DNA of 64,000 nt from Streptomyces sp. CBMA152 (GTDB taxonomy: Bacteria > Actinomycetota > Actinomycetes > Streptomycetales > Streptomycetaceae): positions 310,001 through 374,000 of the forward strand of contig NZ_MECJ01000028.1 of assembly GCF_014596475.1 (NCBI RefSeq), read 5' to 3'. The notes under the pieces are model-generated. The model made no database searches, was not told where the DNA came from, and saw only the letters and a list, made by a program, of their open reading frames with translations. Position numbers and translations under genes: made by a program. Below are positions 26,855 to 35,631 of the stretch, one piece after another. The stretch's first letter is position 1; each line of letters begins with the position of its first letter.

Positions 26855-28495
26855 GTGACGCAGGACCTGATCGCGCTGGCCAAGGCCTGGCTGGCCGAGG
26901 ACCCGGACGGCGAGACGCGCGAGGAGCTGGCCAAGCTCATCGACGGCGAGGACCTGACGGAGCTGGCCGCGCGGTTCGCGGGCACGCTCCAGTTCGGCAC
27001 GGCCGGGCTCCGCGGCGAGCTGGGCGCCGGCCCGATGCGGATGAACCGCTCGGTCGTCATCCGCGCCGCCGCCGGGCTCGCCGCGTATCTGAAGGCGAAG
27101 GGCCAGGGCGACGGCCTGGTCGTCGTCGGCTACGACGCGCGCTACAAGTCCGCGGACTTCGCGCGCGACACGGCCGCCGTGATGACCGGCGCGGGCCTGA
27201 AGGCGGTCGTGCTGCCGCGCCCGCTGCCGACGCCGGTCCTCGCGTACGCGATAAGGCACCTGGGCGCCGTCGCGGGCGTCGAGGTGACCGCGAGCCACAA
27301 CCCGCCGCGCGACAACGGCTACAAGGTCTACCTCGGCGACGGCTCGCAGATCGTGCCGCCCGCCGACGCGGAGATCGCCGCCGAGATCGCGGCGATCGCC
27401 TCCCTGCACGACGTCCCCCGGCCCGAGAACGGCTGGGAGACGCTGGGCGAGGAGGTCCTGGAGGCCTATCTGGCGCGTACGGACGCGGTGTTGACCCCTG
27501 GGTCCCCCCGCACCGCCCGCGTCGTCTACACGGCCATGCACGGCGTCGGCAAGGACGTCCTGACGGCGGCCTTCGCCCGGGCGGGCTTCCCGCCGCCGGC
27601 GCTGGTGGCCGAACAGGCCGAGCCCGACCCGGCGTTCCCGACGGTCGCGTTCCCCAACCCGGAGGAGCCGGGCGCGATGGACCTCGCGTTCGAGGCCGCG
27701 CGCGCGGTCACTCCGGACATCGTCATCGCCAACGACCCGGACGCGGACCGCTGCGCGGTCGCCGTGCCGGACGCGTCGGTCGAGGGCGGCTGGCGGATGC
27801 TGCGCGGCGACGAGGTCGGCTCGCTGCTCGCCGCCCACCTCGTCTCCAGGGGCGTCTCCGGCGTCTTCGCCGAGTCGATCGTGTCGTCCTCGCTGCTCGG
27901 CCGGATCGCCGAGGCGGCCGGTGTCGGTTACGAGGAGACGCTGACCGGCTTCAAGTGGATCGCCCGCGTCGACGGTCTGCGCTACGGCTACGAGGAGGCG
28001 CTGGGCTACTGCGTCGACCCCGAGGGCGTGCGCGACAAGGACGGCATCACCGCCGCCCTGCTCGTCGCCGAGCTCGCGTCCGTCCTCAAGGAGCAGGGGC
28101 GTACGCTCCTGGACCTCCTCGACGACCTGGCCGTGGAGCACGGGCTGCACGCCACCGACCAGCTGTCGGTGCGCGTCGAGGACCTCTCGATCATCTCGGA
28201 CGCGATGCGGCGGCTGCGCGAGAAGGCGCCGACCTCGCTCGCGGGCCTCGCGGTCACCAAGGCCGAGGACCTGACCGAGGGCACCGAGGAGCTGCCGCCG
28301 ACCGACGGTCTGCGGTACTACCTCGAAGGCGCCCGCGTGATCGTCCGCCCCAGCGGCACCGAGCCCAAGCTCAAATGCTACCTGGAGGTCGTGGTCCCGG
28401 TCGGCTCCGCCGACAGGCTGCCCGAGGCGCGCGACAGGGCGACCGTCCTGCTCGCCGGGATCAAGAAGGACCTGGCGGTGGCCGCGGGCATCTGA
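26855..28495 (+). CDS. Phosphohexomutase-family enzyme, probable phosphopentomutase
   Basis: A 546-residue alpha-D-phosphohexomutase. Phosphoserine Ser147 lies in TASHNPPRDNGYK, the metal loop is NDPDADRCAV, and the phosphate-binding loop RPSGTEPKLKCYLE is near the C terminus. Family members are annotated as phosphomannomutase or phosphoglucomutase. Position directly after deoD, and the absence here of a separate deoB gene, suggest it instead converts (deoxy)ribose-1-phosphate to the 5-phosphate for DeoC. No DeoB-type protein was found in this window. Start is the GTG at 26855. Confidence 0.88.
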   Translation: MTQDLIALAKAWLAEDPDGETREELAKLIDGEDLTELAARFAGTLQFGTAGLRGELGAGPMRMNRSVVIRAAAGLAAYLKAKGQGDGLVVVGYDARYKSADFARDTAAVMTGAGLKAVVLPRPLPTPVLAYAIRHLGAVAGVEVTASHNPPRDNGYKVYLGDGSQIVPPADAEIAAEIAAIASLHDVPRPENGWETLGEEVLEAYLARTDAVLTPGSPRTARVVYTAMHGVGKDVLTAAFARAGFPPPALVAEQAEPDPAFPTVAFPNPEEPGAMDLAFEAARAVTPDIVIANDPDADRCAVAVPDASVEGGWRMLRGDEVGSLLAAHLVSRGVSGVFAESIVSSSLLGRIAEAAGVGYEETLTGFKWIARVDGLRYGYEEALGYCVDPEGVRDKDGITAALLVAELASVLKEQGRTLLDLLDDLAVEHGLHATDQLSVRVEDLSIISDAMRRLREKAPTSLAGLAVTKAEDLTEGTEELPPTDGLRYYLEGARVIVRPSGTEPKLKCYLEVVVPVGSADRLPEARDRATVLLAGIKKDLAVAAGI

Positions 28496-28500
28496 ACCCC

Positions 28501-28548
28501 CTGCGGAGTCCGCCCGTACGAGTGAATCCCGTACGGCGTCCGACGCAG
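28501..28548 (+). terminator. Imperfect stem-loop after the mutase gene
   Basis: CTGCG (28501-28505) and CGTACG (28515-28520) pair with CGTACG (28530-28535) and CGCAG (28544-28548), with internal mismatches. It starts a few bases after the stop codon. Confidence 0.45.
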
Positions 28549-28619
28549 CTCCCGGCCCTTTCCGGATCATCCGAGAAAGGGTGGGCCGGTACCGTCCGCC
28601 GAGCCCAGGAGCAGCCGCA

Positions 28620-29849
28620 GTGCCCCCGATCGCCGCACCGGCGGCCCGTACGCGCACGCGTACGGGCCGCCGTCCCGTCCCCGCAGCCCGCCGCCACCAG
28701 GCCCCGGGCGGCGGGGACGGTTTCCGTTCGCCGCCGGCCCGGCTGGGCGACGCCCTCGCCCGGGCCGCGCCCGCGCTGCTCGGCTATCTCGCGGTCCGGC
28801 TGCTGGGCCTGGCGGTCCTCGCCAAGTGGGCGCACCTCAAGGGCCACGGCGTCTGGACGACGCTGGCCACGTCCTGGGACTCCCACTGGTACCTGGGCAT
28901 CGCCGACCACGGCTACGACCAGGTGCTCGGGACCCAGCTCAACCACAACGACCTGGCGTTCTTCCCGCTCTACCCGGTCGTGGTGAAGGCGTGCGCGGCG
29001 GTAACGCCCGGCTCGCGCGCGAGCGTCGGGCTGGTGGTCGCGGTGGTGTGTTCGGCATTCGCCGCGTGGGGCGTGTTCGCGGTGGGCGACCGCTTGTACG
29101 GGCGGCGCACCGGAACCGTACTGGCGATCCTGTGGGGCTCGCTGCCGGTGGCGGTGGTGCAGTGGATGGGCTACACGGAATCACTCTTCACGGCGCTGGC
29201 GGCGTGGTCCCTGTACTGCGCCCTGACGGGCCGCTGGGTGACGGCGGGAACCCTGGCCGCCCTGGCGGGCCTCACGCGACCGACGGGGATCGCGGTGGCG
29301 GCGGCGGTGACCCTGGCGGCCCTGGCGACGCTATGGCGCTCGGGCTTCGCCAAGAGGCCACTCGCGGGGGCGCTCCTGGCCCCCCTGGGCTGGTTCGGAT
29401 ACGTGGCCTGGGTAGGGGCCCGACTGGGCCGCTGGGACGGCTACTTCGCGGTCCAGAAGCTCTGGGGCAACCAGTGGGACGGCGGCGCGGACACCCTGCG
29501 CGAACTGCGCACACTCCTGGTGTACGACCGCTCCCCGGCGCTCTTCCTGGTGGTCGTATCCCTGGTGCTGATCATGTCAGGAGCGCTGTTCCTGCTGTGC
29601 CTGGCGGACCGCCAGCCACTGGTGCTGCTGATCTTCACGGGAATGCTGCTGGTGGTGGTCCTGGGCAGCGGCGGCGTCTACTTCCCCAGAGCCCGCTTCC
29701 TGATCCCCGGCTTCCCCCTCCTGCTCCCCCTGGCCCTCTCCCTGTCGCGGGCGAGACGCCATGTGGCGGCATTGCTGACGGTGGCGGCGGCACTGTCATC
29801 GGCCTGGCTGGGCGCCTACATGCTGCTGGTGTGGCCGGGCCCACCGTGA
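28620..29849 (+). CDS. PIG-V-like integral membrane mannosyltransferase family protein
   Basis: A 409-residue protein with about ten membrane helices. GTG 28620 follows CCAGGAGCAGCC. The luminal motif region FFPLYPVVVK, HWYLGIADHGY and WDSHWY is typical of GPI-mannosyltransferase-like (PIG-V/DUF2029-type) actinobacterial glycosyltransferases that use a polyprenyl-phosphate sugar as donor. YTESLFTALAAWSLY is a second family marker. Substrate unknown. The first ~45 residues are basic and disordered. It converges on the PH-domain gene with a type A repeat between them. Confidence 0.85.
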   Translation: MPPIAAPAARTRTRTGRRPVPAARRHQAPGGGDGFRSPPARLGDALARAAPALLGYLAVRLLGLAVLAKWAHLKGHGVWTTLATSWDSHWYLGIADHGYDQVLGTQLNHNDLAFFPLYPVVVKACAAVTPGSRASVGLVVAVVCSAFAAWGVFAVGDRLYGRRTGTVLAILWGSLPVAVVQWMGYTESLFTALAAWSLYCALTGRWVTAGTLAALAGLTRPTGIAVAAAVTLAALATLWRSGFAKRPLAGALLAPLGWFGYVAWVGARLGRWDGYFAVQKLWGNQWDGGADTLRELRTLLVYDRSPALFLVVVSLVLIMSGALFLLCLADRQPLVLLIFTGMLLVVVLGSGGVYFPRARFLIPGFPLLLPLALSLSRARRHVAALLTVAAALSSAWLGAYMLLVWPGPP

Positions 29850-29900
29850 GGGTCGGGGCGCGGCGGCCGGGCTCGCGATGACGGCTGGGGTGCCCAGGCT

Positions 29901-29946
29901 TTTAGGGGCGCGGGGAACTGCGCGACCAGCCACAGACGACCCGCAG
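29901..29946 (-). repeat. Dispersed intergenic repeat, type A copy 5
   Basis: TTTTAGGGGCGCGGGGAACT continues GCGCGACCAGCCACAGACGACCC: the reverse-strand form, lying between convergent genes. Confidence 0.8.
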
Positions 29947-29968
29947 ACGAAACCGCACCTACAACCGC

Positions 29969-30604
29969 TCAGCCAACGGCAAGCAGCACCACAAGCAGCA
30001 CCGCCCCCACGACAACGGGCGCGATGACCTCGTAAGCCCACCGCACGCTGGGCGACCCCTGCGCACCCTCACGCCCACCGTTGCGCTCGGCAAGCTCCCG
30101 AAGCTCACGAATGGTCCGGTCCGCAGGAGCAAGCCGGGACTTCTCGTCATCGGCCCGCGCAGAAGTGGACGTACGCCCGTACGGATCATTCGCCGCGTCA
30201 CGAACCTGCGCCCGAGCCGCCCGCTTCCGCTGCCGCAGCGAAACAGGAATGGCCCACAGCTGGTACTTCTTACCGCCCTGGTCGAAGACTTCACTGGAGT
30301 ACCCGGACCGCACGTCCGCGACCGACGCCCACGGCAGCGTGATCGTCCGGAACGGATTGCGCACCCGCAGCCGCTCGTCGTTGGCGTACACGGCGGGCCG
30401 AAGGGTGAACGCGAACACCAGCGGAACCAGGCAGATCACCCCCGCCAGCGCCAGCCACGGCGCACTGCCGTGGCCCCGCACGATCGCGTCCCCGGCGAGC
30501 CACAGCCCGAGGCCGAGCAGCAGCACGCCCGCGGCGATACCGGCGGGTGACCGGTACACGCGGTCGGCGTAGGTGGGCTCGGCGGGCGGCGTGGGGCTCG
30601 TCAT
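29969..30604 (-). CDS. PH-domain-containing membrane protein
   Basis: A 211-residue protein. Two helices at about 18-36 and 40-62 (AGIAAGVLLLGLGLWLA and WLALAGVICLVPLVFAF) precede a bacterial PH-like domain (LRVRNPFRTITLPWASVADV, QLWAIPVSLRQRKRAARAQ). A third hydrophobic helix lies at the C terminus (VIAPVVVGAVLLVVLLAV). Bacterial PH domains of this type are common and mostly uncharacterised. Starts at ATG 30604, just before the GGDEF-like spacer GGCCCC. Confidence 0.82.
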   Translation of the reverse strand: MTSPTPPAEPTYADRVYRSPAGIAAGVLLLGLGLWLAGDAIVRGHGSAPWLALAGVICLVPLVFAFTLRPAVYANDERLRVRNPFRTITLPWASVADVRSGYSSEVFDQGGKKYQLWAIPVSLRQRKRAARAQVRDAANDPYGRTSTSARADDEKSRLAPADRTIRELRELAERNGGREGAQGSPSVRWAYEVIAPVVVGAVLLVVLLAVG

Positions 30605-30660
30605 GGGGCCGATTGTGCCGTACGTGTTCGAGTACGGCCGAGAGGGGCGCCACAGCGGAG

Positions 30661-30699
30661 CGGGGCGCCGCCACGGTGTCAGGTCGTGGCGGCGCCCCG
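30661..30699. terminator. 15-bp stem terminator after the surface protein gene
   Basis: CGGGGCGCCGCCACG (30661-30675) and CGTGGCGGCGCCCCG (30685-30699) are perfect complements around a 9-nt loop, 20 bp beyond the stop of the minus-strand surface-protein gene. Confidence 0.8.
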
Positions 30700-30718
30700 G
30701 GTACGGGTGCGGCTCGGG

Positions 30719-31954
30719 TCAGCGGCGCGCGGACCGGCGGCGCAGCGCGGCGAAGCCGAGCCCGGCGACGCCCACGGACGCGAGGCCCGCGCCACCGGCG
30801 ACGAGCGCGGTGTTGCCGTTGCCGGAGCCCTTGACCTCGGCCCCGGCCGCGACGGCGCCCTGGGGGACGATCTGCGGGCCGGTGGAGGCGGTCTGCGGGG
30901 TGACGTCGGAGGTGGCGGTGGCGGTCTTGGCCGTCGGCGCGCCCGCCTTGCTGCCGGACTTACCGGACGTACCGGTGGTGGTCGCGCAGCCCTTGCCCGA
31001 CGGCTTCGCCGGGAACGGGATGGTGGCCCACATCTTCGTGCCCGGGGCGCTCGCCACGTGCATCTGGAAGACGGGCCCGCCCGCCACGTCCATCATCACC
31101 CGGGCGCCGCCGAGCACCCCGGTCGGGTGGGTGGCGGAGAGACGGTCGTAGACCGGGCCGCCGTGGACGTCACCCACCTCGGCGATCGCGCCCTCCGGGC
31201 CGTTCGACAGCTTCAGGTTCAGGCCCTCGAACGGGGTGCCGCTGGTACGGAACGTCGTGCAGCCCTTGGTGGCGTCGAAGTCGCCGTCGAAACGGCCGGG
31301 CGCCGGGTTGAGCCAGGAGCCCACCTTGCCGCTGCCGTTGAGGCCGACCCACATGCCGCCGATCTGCTTGCCGTCCTCGATGCCCGGCCAGGCCGTGACG
31401 GAGCCGCGCGGCTTGCCGTCCCGCGTGCCGAGCTCCAGGACGTACGTGCCGTCGTCCTTCTTCCACAGCTCGGCGGACGAGCCGTCGGCCAGCGCGCGGG
31501 CGCCCAGGTCCTGGCCCGCGGTCGCGCCGTCGTGCACGCGCTCGGGGAAGGAGACCGTGGTGTTGGTGCTGCCCTTGCCCGAGACGACGAGCTTCGGCAG
31601 GTCGCCCCGGTCCAGGTACAGGTCGATGCCGTCGACCACGGCGCTGGTCTTGTTGTCGTCCAGCACCTCCATGACGTGGAGCATGTAGTTGTCGCCGGGC
31701 TTCCAGTTCGGGCCCACGGCGCGGATCCAGGCCTCGGGGCCGCCGTCGGAGGTGTGGTTGCGCAGCACCGCGACGTACCCCTTGCCGATGTAGACCGGCG
31801 TTCCGGAGTAGCGGTCGTTGTTCGACGGGGCCGCCTTGGAGACGGAGACCGGGACGGACGGCGCGGCGAGCGCGGTGGTCGCGGCGACAACCGGGGTGAG
31901 GGCTACACCGGCGACGACCGCGCTGGCGAGGGCGGTGCGAAGGACGTTACGCAT
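30719..31954 (-). CDS. Exported surface protein with C-terminal membrane anchor
   Basis: A 411-residue protein. A signal peptide (1-31, cleavage after ALA) leads into a long beta-rich region with the sequence SGKGSTNTTVSFPERVHDG and repeated GxxWLNPAPGRFDGDFD-like blocks. A Thr/Ser/Gly/Ala linker from about residue 340 is followed by a hydrophobic helix (TALVAGGAGLASVGVAGLGF) and a basic RRRSARR tail. No LPXTG/LAXTG motif is visible before the helix, so anchoring rather than sortase linkage is likely. No family is recognised. It has a 261-bp upstream region shared with deoC. Confidence 0.8.
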   Translation of the reverse strand: MRNVLRTALASAVVAGVALTPVVAATTALAAPSVPVSVSKAAPSNNDRYSGTPVYIGKGYVAVLRNHTSDGGPEAWIRAVGPNWKPGDNYMLHVMEVLDDNKTSAVVDGIDLYLDRGDLPKLVVSGKGSTNTTVSFPERVHDGATAGQDLGARALADGSSAELWKKDDGTYVLELGTRDGKPRGSVTAWPGIEDGKQIGGMWVGLNGSGKVGSWLNPAPGRFDGDFDATKGCTTFRTSGTPFEGLNLKLSNGPEGAIAEVGDVHGGPVYDRLSATHPTGVLGGARVMMDVAGGPVFQMHVASAPGTKMWATIPFPAKPSGKGCATTTGTSGKSGSKAGAPTAKTATATSDVTPQTASTGPQIVPQGAVAAGAEVKGSGNGNTALVAGGAGLASVGVAGLGFAALRRRSARR

Positions 31955-32092
31955 GACGACTCCCTTGGAGACAAGTGGTGTGAGTGGGAAGAGCCGCATG
32001 CCGCTGTTTTCTCGTTCGGTCGGGGCCGGTGAGCGTTCGGCGGGCTGCATGGATAAATCTATTGATCTTGTTCTTCGGAGCCGTCCGCTCCA

Positions 32093-32110
32093 TGTCACAG
32101 CGGTGTGACA
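32093..32110. promoter_or_regulatory. 18-bp inverted repeat between the surface-protein gene and deoC
   Basis: TGTCACAGCGGTGTGACA has two 7-bp arms around GCGG. It lies 139 bp before the surface-protein ATG and 106 bp before deoC. It could serve either gene; identity of the binder is unknown. Confidence 0.5.
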
Positions 32111-32190
32111 GGAACCCGCTCGCAGCGGTTCGATCAAGACCGGAGGCCCTCGTTCCAAAGCGCCCCTGGTCAGCGGGGCTGTACAGGACG

Positions 32191-32203
32191 CTACGCGCGT
32201 AGA
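32191..32203. promoter_or_regulatory. Nucleoside operator 2 (deoC)
   Basis: CTACGCGCGTAGA with the perfect palindrome at 32191-32202. It abuts the -10 TATGCT (32204-32209), so a bound protein would occlude RNA polymerase between the -35 and -10 boxes. Confidence 0.85.
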
Positions 32204-32215
32204 TATGCTCATCTG
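32204..32215 (+). promoter_or_regulatory. -10 box of deoC (leaderless)
   Basis: TATGCT, then CATCTG (6 nt), then GTG at 32216. Confidence 0.65.
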
Positions 32216-33178
32216 GTGACCATGCCCACCAATGCACCCGCAGCTGCCCTCGCCGACGCGACCGCGTCGGACGCGGCTCTGCGCCGCTTCCTCCACGGGC
32301 TCCCCGGCATCGATCCGGTGGGCCTGGAAGCGCGCGCCGCGTCCCTCGGCACCCGTTCGATCAAGACGACGGCCAAGGCGTACGCCATCGACCTGGCCAT
32401 CTCGATGATCGACCTGACGACGCTCGAAGGCGCGGACACCCCGGGCAAGGTCCGGGCGCTCGCCGCCAAGGCCGTCCACCCCGACCCGCTGGACCGCACC
32501 ACCCCGGCCACCGCCGCCGTCTGTGTCTACCCCGACATGGTCGCCACCGCCAAGGAGACCCTGAAGGGCTCGACCGTGAAGGTCGCGTCCGTCGCCACGG
32601 CCTTCCCGGCCGGCCGCGCCGCGCTCCCGGTGAAGCTCGCGGACGTACGCGACGCCGTGGCCGCCGGGGCCGACGAGATCGACATGGTGATCGACCGGGG
32701 CGCGTTCCTGGCCGGTCACTACCTCAAGGTGTACGAGGAGATCGCGGCCGTGAAGGCCGAGTGCGGTGACAAGGCCCGCCTCAAGGTCATCTTCGAGACC
32801 GGCGAGCTCTCCACGTACGACAACATCCGCCGCGCCTCCTGGCTCGGCATGATGGGCGGCGCCGACTTCATCAAGACGTCGACCGGCAAGGTCGCGGTGA
32901 ACGCGACGCCCGCCAACACCCTGGTCCTGCTTGAGGCCGTGCGCGACTACCGCGCCCAGACCGGCGTCCAGGTCGGTGTCAAGCCCGCCGGCGGCATCCG
33001 CTCGACCAAGGACGCCATCAAGTTCCTGGTCCTGGTCAACGAGACCGTGGGCGAGGACTGGCTGGACAACCACTGGTTCCGCTTCGGCGCCTCCTCGCTG
33101 CTCAACGACCTGCTGATGCAGCGTCAGAAGCTGGCGACCGGCCGTTACTCCGGCCCCGACTACGTGACGGTGGACTGA
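32216..33178 (+). CDS. deoC: Deoxyribose-phosphate aldolase
   Basis: A 320-residue class I aldolase that cleaves 2-deoxyribose-5-phosphate to acetaldehyde and glyceraldehyde-3-phosphate. The Schiff-base lysine is Lys220 in DFIKTSTGK, with the companion lysine in GVKPAGGIRSTKDA and the acidic residues in ADEIDMVID. The N-terminal ~45 residues exceed the E. coli enzyme. GTG 32216 is chosen from the leaderless promoter geometry; an ATG follows at 32222. It is followed 5 bp later by an aldehyde dehydrogenase gene, which can remove the toxic acetaldehyde. Confidence 0.93.
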   Translation: MTMPTNAPAAALADATASDAALRRFLHGLPGIDPVGLEARAASLGTRSIKTTAKAYAIDLAISMIDLTTLEGADTPGKVRALAAKAVHPDPLDRTTPATAAVCVYPDMVATAKETLKGSTVKVASVATAFPAGRAALPVKLADVRDAVAAGADEIDMVIDRGAFLAGHYLKVYEEIAAVKAECGDKARLKVIFETGELSTYDNIRRASWLGMMGGADFIKTSTGKVAVNATPANTLVLLEAVRDYRAQTGVQVGVKPAGGIRSTKDAIKFLVLVNETVGEDWLDNHWFRFGASSLLNDLLMQRQKLATGRYSGPDYVTVD

Positions 33179-33183
33179 TCACC

Positions 33184-34620
33184 ATGGCATCTGTTTTCGA
33201 GTACGCACCGGCGCCCGAGTCGCGTTCGGTCGTCGACATCGCGCCTTCGTACGGCCTGTTCATCGACGGCGAGTTCGTCGACGCGGCCGACGGCAAGGTC
33301 TTCAAGACCGTCAGCCCCTCGTCGGAGGAGGTCCTGTCCGAGGTCGCCCAGGCGGGCGAGGCGGACGTGGACCGGGCCGTGAAGGCCGCCCGCAAGGCGT
33401 TCGAGAAGTGGTCGGCGCTGCCCGGCTCCGAGCGCGCCAAGTACCTGTTCCGTATCGCCCGGATCATCCAGGAGCGCTCGCGCGAGCTGGCCGTCCTGGA
33501 GACGCTGGACAACGGCAAGCCGATCAAGGAGACCCGCGACGCGGACCTCCCGCTGGTCGCCGCGCACTTCTTCTACTACGCGGGCTGGGCCGACAAGCTC
33601 GACCACGCCGGTTACGGGCCGAACCCGAAGCCGCTCGGTGTGGCGGGCCAGGTCATCCCGTGGAACTTCCCGCTCCTGATGCTGGCGTGGAAGATCGCCC
33701 CGGCGCTGGCGACCGGTAACACGGTCGTCCTCAAGCCCGCCGAGACGACCCCGCTGACCGCGCTGTTCTTCGCGGACATCTGCCGCCAGGCGGGCCTGCC
33801 CAAGGGCGTCGTCAACATCCTCACCGGGTACGGCGACGCGGGCGCGGCCCTCGTCGAGCACCCGGACGTCAACAAGGTCGCCTTCACCGGCTCGACCGCC
33901 GTCGGCAAGGCGATCGCCCGGTCGATCGCGGGCACCGACAAGAAGGTCACCCTGGAGCTGGGTGGCAAGGGCGCCAACATCGTCTTCGACGACGCCCCCA
34001 TCGACCAGGCCGTCGAGGGCATCGTCAACGGCATCTTCTTCAACCAGGGCCAGGTCTGCTGCGCGGGCTCGCGCCTGCTGGTCCAGGAGTCGATCCAGGA
34101 CGAGCTGCTGGACGCGCTGAAGCGCCGCCTGTCCACCCTTCGCCTCGGCGACCCGCTGGACAAGAACACCGACATCGGCGCCATCAACTCGGCCGAGCAG
34201 CTGGCCCGTATCACCGCGCTCGCCGACACCGGCGAGGCCGAGGGCGCCGAGCGCTGGTCCCCGGCGTGCGAACTGCCCGAGAACGGCTACTGGTTCGCGC
34301 CGACGCTCTTCACGAACGTGACGCAGGCGCACACCATCGCCCGCGACGAGATCTTCGGCCCGGTCCTGTCCGTGCTGTCGTTCCGTACGCCGGACGAGGC
34401 CGTCGCCAAGGCCAACAACAGCCAGTACGGCCTGTCGGCGGGCATCTGGACCGAGAAGGGCTCCCGCATCCTCGCGGTCGCGGGCAAGCTGCGAGCCGGT
34501 GTCGTCTGGGCCAACACGTTCAACAAGTTCGACCCGACCTCGCCGTTCGGCGGCTACAAGGAGTCGGGCTTCGGCCGCGAGGGCGGCCGGCACGGTCTGG
34601 AGGGCTACCTCGATGTCTGA
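33184..34620 (+). CDS. Aldehyde dehydrogenase
   Basis: A 478-residue NAD(P)-dependent enzyme. Catalytic Cys292 lies in FNQGQVCCAGSR and the general-base Glu258 in TLELGGKGAN; FTGSTAVGK and PWNFPLLM are the usual nucleotide-binding marks. The position directly behind deoC (5-bp gap) makes acetaldehyde from deoxyribose-phosphate cleavage the likely substrate. The stop codon overlaps the start of a shortened paralogue in the next frame. Confidence 0.93.
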   Translation: MASVFEYAPAPESRSVVDIAPSYGLFIDGEFVDAADGKVFKTVSPSSEEVLSEVAQAGEADVDRAVKAARKAFEKWSALPGSERAKYLFRIARIIQERSRELAVLETLDNGKPIKETRDADLPLVAAHFFYYAGWADKLDHAGYGPNPKPLGVAGQVIPWNFPLLMLAWKIAPALATGNTVVLKPAETTPLTALFFADICRQAGLPKGVVNILTGYGDAGAALVEHPDVNKVAFTGSTAVGKAIARSIAGTDKKVTLELGGKGANIVFDDAPIDQAVEGIVNGIFFNQGQVCCAGSRLLVQESIQDELLDALKRRLSTLRLGDPLDKNTDIGAINSAEQLARITALADTGEAEGAERWSPACELPENGYWFAPTLFTNVTQAHTIARDEIFGPVLSVLSFRTPDEAVAKANNSQYGLSAGIWTEKGSRILAVAGKLRAGVVWANTFNKFDPTSPFGGYKESGFGREGGRHGLEGYLDV

Positions 34621-35515
34621 GTCCGCAACGTCCGCAACGCGTCTGAGCGTCTTCAAGACCTACAAGCTGTACGTGGGCGGGAAGTTCCCGCGTTCCGAGA
34701 GCGGCCGGGTGTACGAGGTGAGCGACTCCAAGGGCAAGTGGCTGGCGAACGCCCCGCTGTCCTCCCGCAAGGACGCCCGTGACGCGGTCGTCGCCGCGCG
34801 CAAGGCGTTCGGCGGGTGGTCGGGCGCGACCGCGTACAACCGCGGTCAGGTGCTGTACCGCGTCGCGGAGATGCTCGAAGGCCGCCGGGAGCAGTTCGTA
34901 CGGGAGGTCGGCGAGGCCGAGGGCCTGTCGAAGTCGAAGGCCGCGGCCGTTGTCGACGCCGCCATCGACCGGTGGGTCTGGTACGCCGGGTGGACCGACA
35001 AGATCGGGCAGATCGTCGGCGGCGCCAACCCGGTCGCCGGGCCGTACTTCAACCTGTCCACGCCCGAGCCGTCCGGTGTCGTGACGGTCGTCGCGCCGCA
35101 GGAGTCGTCGTTCCTGGGTCTGGTGTCGGTGATCGCTCCGGTGATCGCGACGGGCAACACGGTCGTGGTGATCGCGAGTGAGACCGCGCCGCTGCCTGCA
35201 CTGTCGCTCGGCGAGGTGCTTGCCACGTCCGACGTGCCGGGTGGTGTCGTCAACATCCTCTCGGGCAAGACGGCGGAGCTGGCGGTGCCGTTGGCTTCGC
35301 ACCAGGATGTGAACGCGCTGGATCTGGCGGGTGCGGATGCCGAGCTCGCGCGCGAGCTGGAAGTCGCCGCGGCGGACAACCTGAAGCGGGTGCTTCGGCC
35401 TGGTGCCGTGGACTGGTCGGCGGACCAGGGGACTCAGCGGATGACTGCGTTCCTGGAGACCAAGACCGTGTGGCACCCGACGGGATCGCTTGGCGCGTCG
35501 GGCTCCGCCTACTAG
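34613..35515 (+). CDS. Half-length aldehyde dehydrogenase-like protein lacking the catalytic domain
   Basis: A 300-residue protein that overlaps the preceding gene by 8 bp. It matches the N-terminal NAD-binding part of aldehyde dehydrogenases (LYVGGKFPRSESGRVYEV, AARKAFGGWSGATAYNRGQ, VVAPQESSFLGLVS, VIATGNTVVVIASETAPLP, GVVNILSGKTAELAVPLASH) but stops where the catalytic domain should begin. It has no cysteine at all and lacks ELGGK. It cannot be an active dehydrogenase by itself. It may be a regulatory or structural partner of the intact paralogue. No frameshift is visible; a clean stop follows. Confidence 0.85.
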   Translation: MSESATSATRLSVFKTYKLYVGGKFPRSESGRVYEVSDSKGKWLANAPLSSRKDARDAVVAARKAFGGWSGATAYNRGQVLYRVAEMLEGRREQFVREVGEAEGLSKSKAAAVVDAAIDRWVWYAGWTDKIGQIVGGANPVAGPYFNLSTPEPSGVVTVVAPQESSFLGLVSVIAPVIATGNTVVVIASETAPLPALSLGEVLATSDVPGGVVNILSGKTAELAVPLASHQDVNALDLAGADAELARELEVAAADNLKRVLRPGAVDWSADQGTQRMTAFLETKTVWHPTGSLGASGSAY

Positions 35516-35529
35516 GTCGGTTGTTTGAC

Positions 35530-35578
35530 TGCGGGCCGTATGTGGCTGGTCGCGCAGTTCCCCGCGCCCCCAAGGGGG
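35530..35578 (+). repeat. Dispersed intergenic repeat, type A copy 6
   Basis: TGCGGGCCGTATGTGGCTGG, then TCGCGCAGTTCCCCGCGCCCC and CAAGGGGG. It lies 15 bp after the ALDH-like stop codon. Confidence 0.8.
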
Positions 35579-35631
35579 CGCCACCTCAGCCGGGGAAGAA
35601 CAGGAGCGCCGTGCCCCCTGGGGCATAAAGC

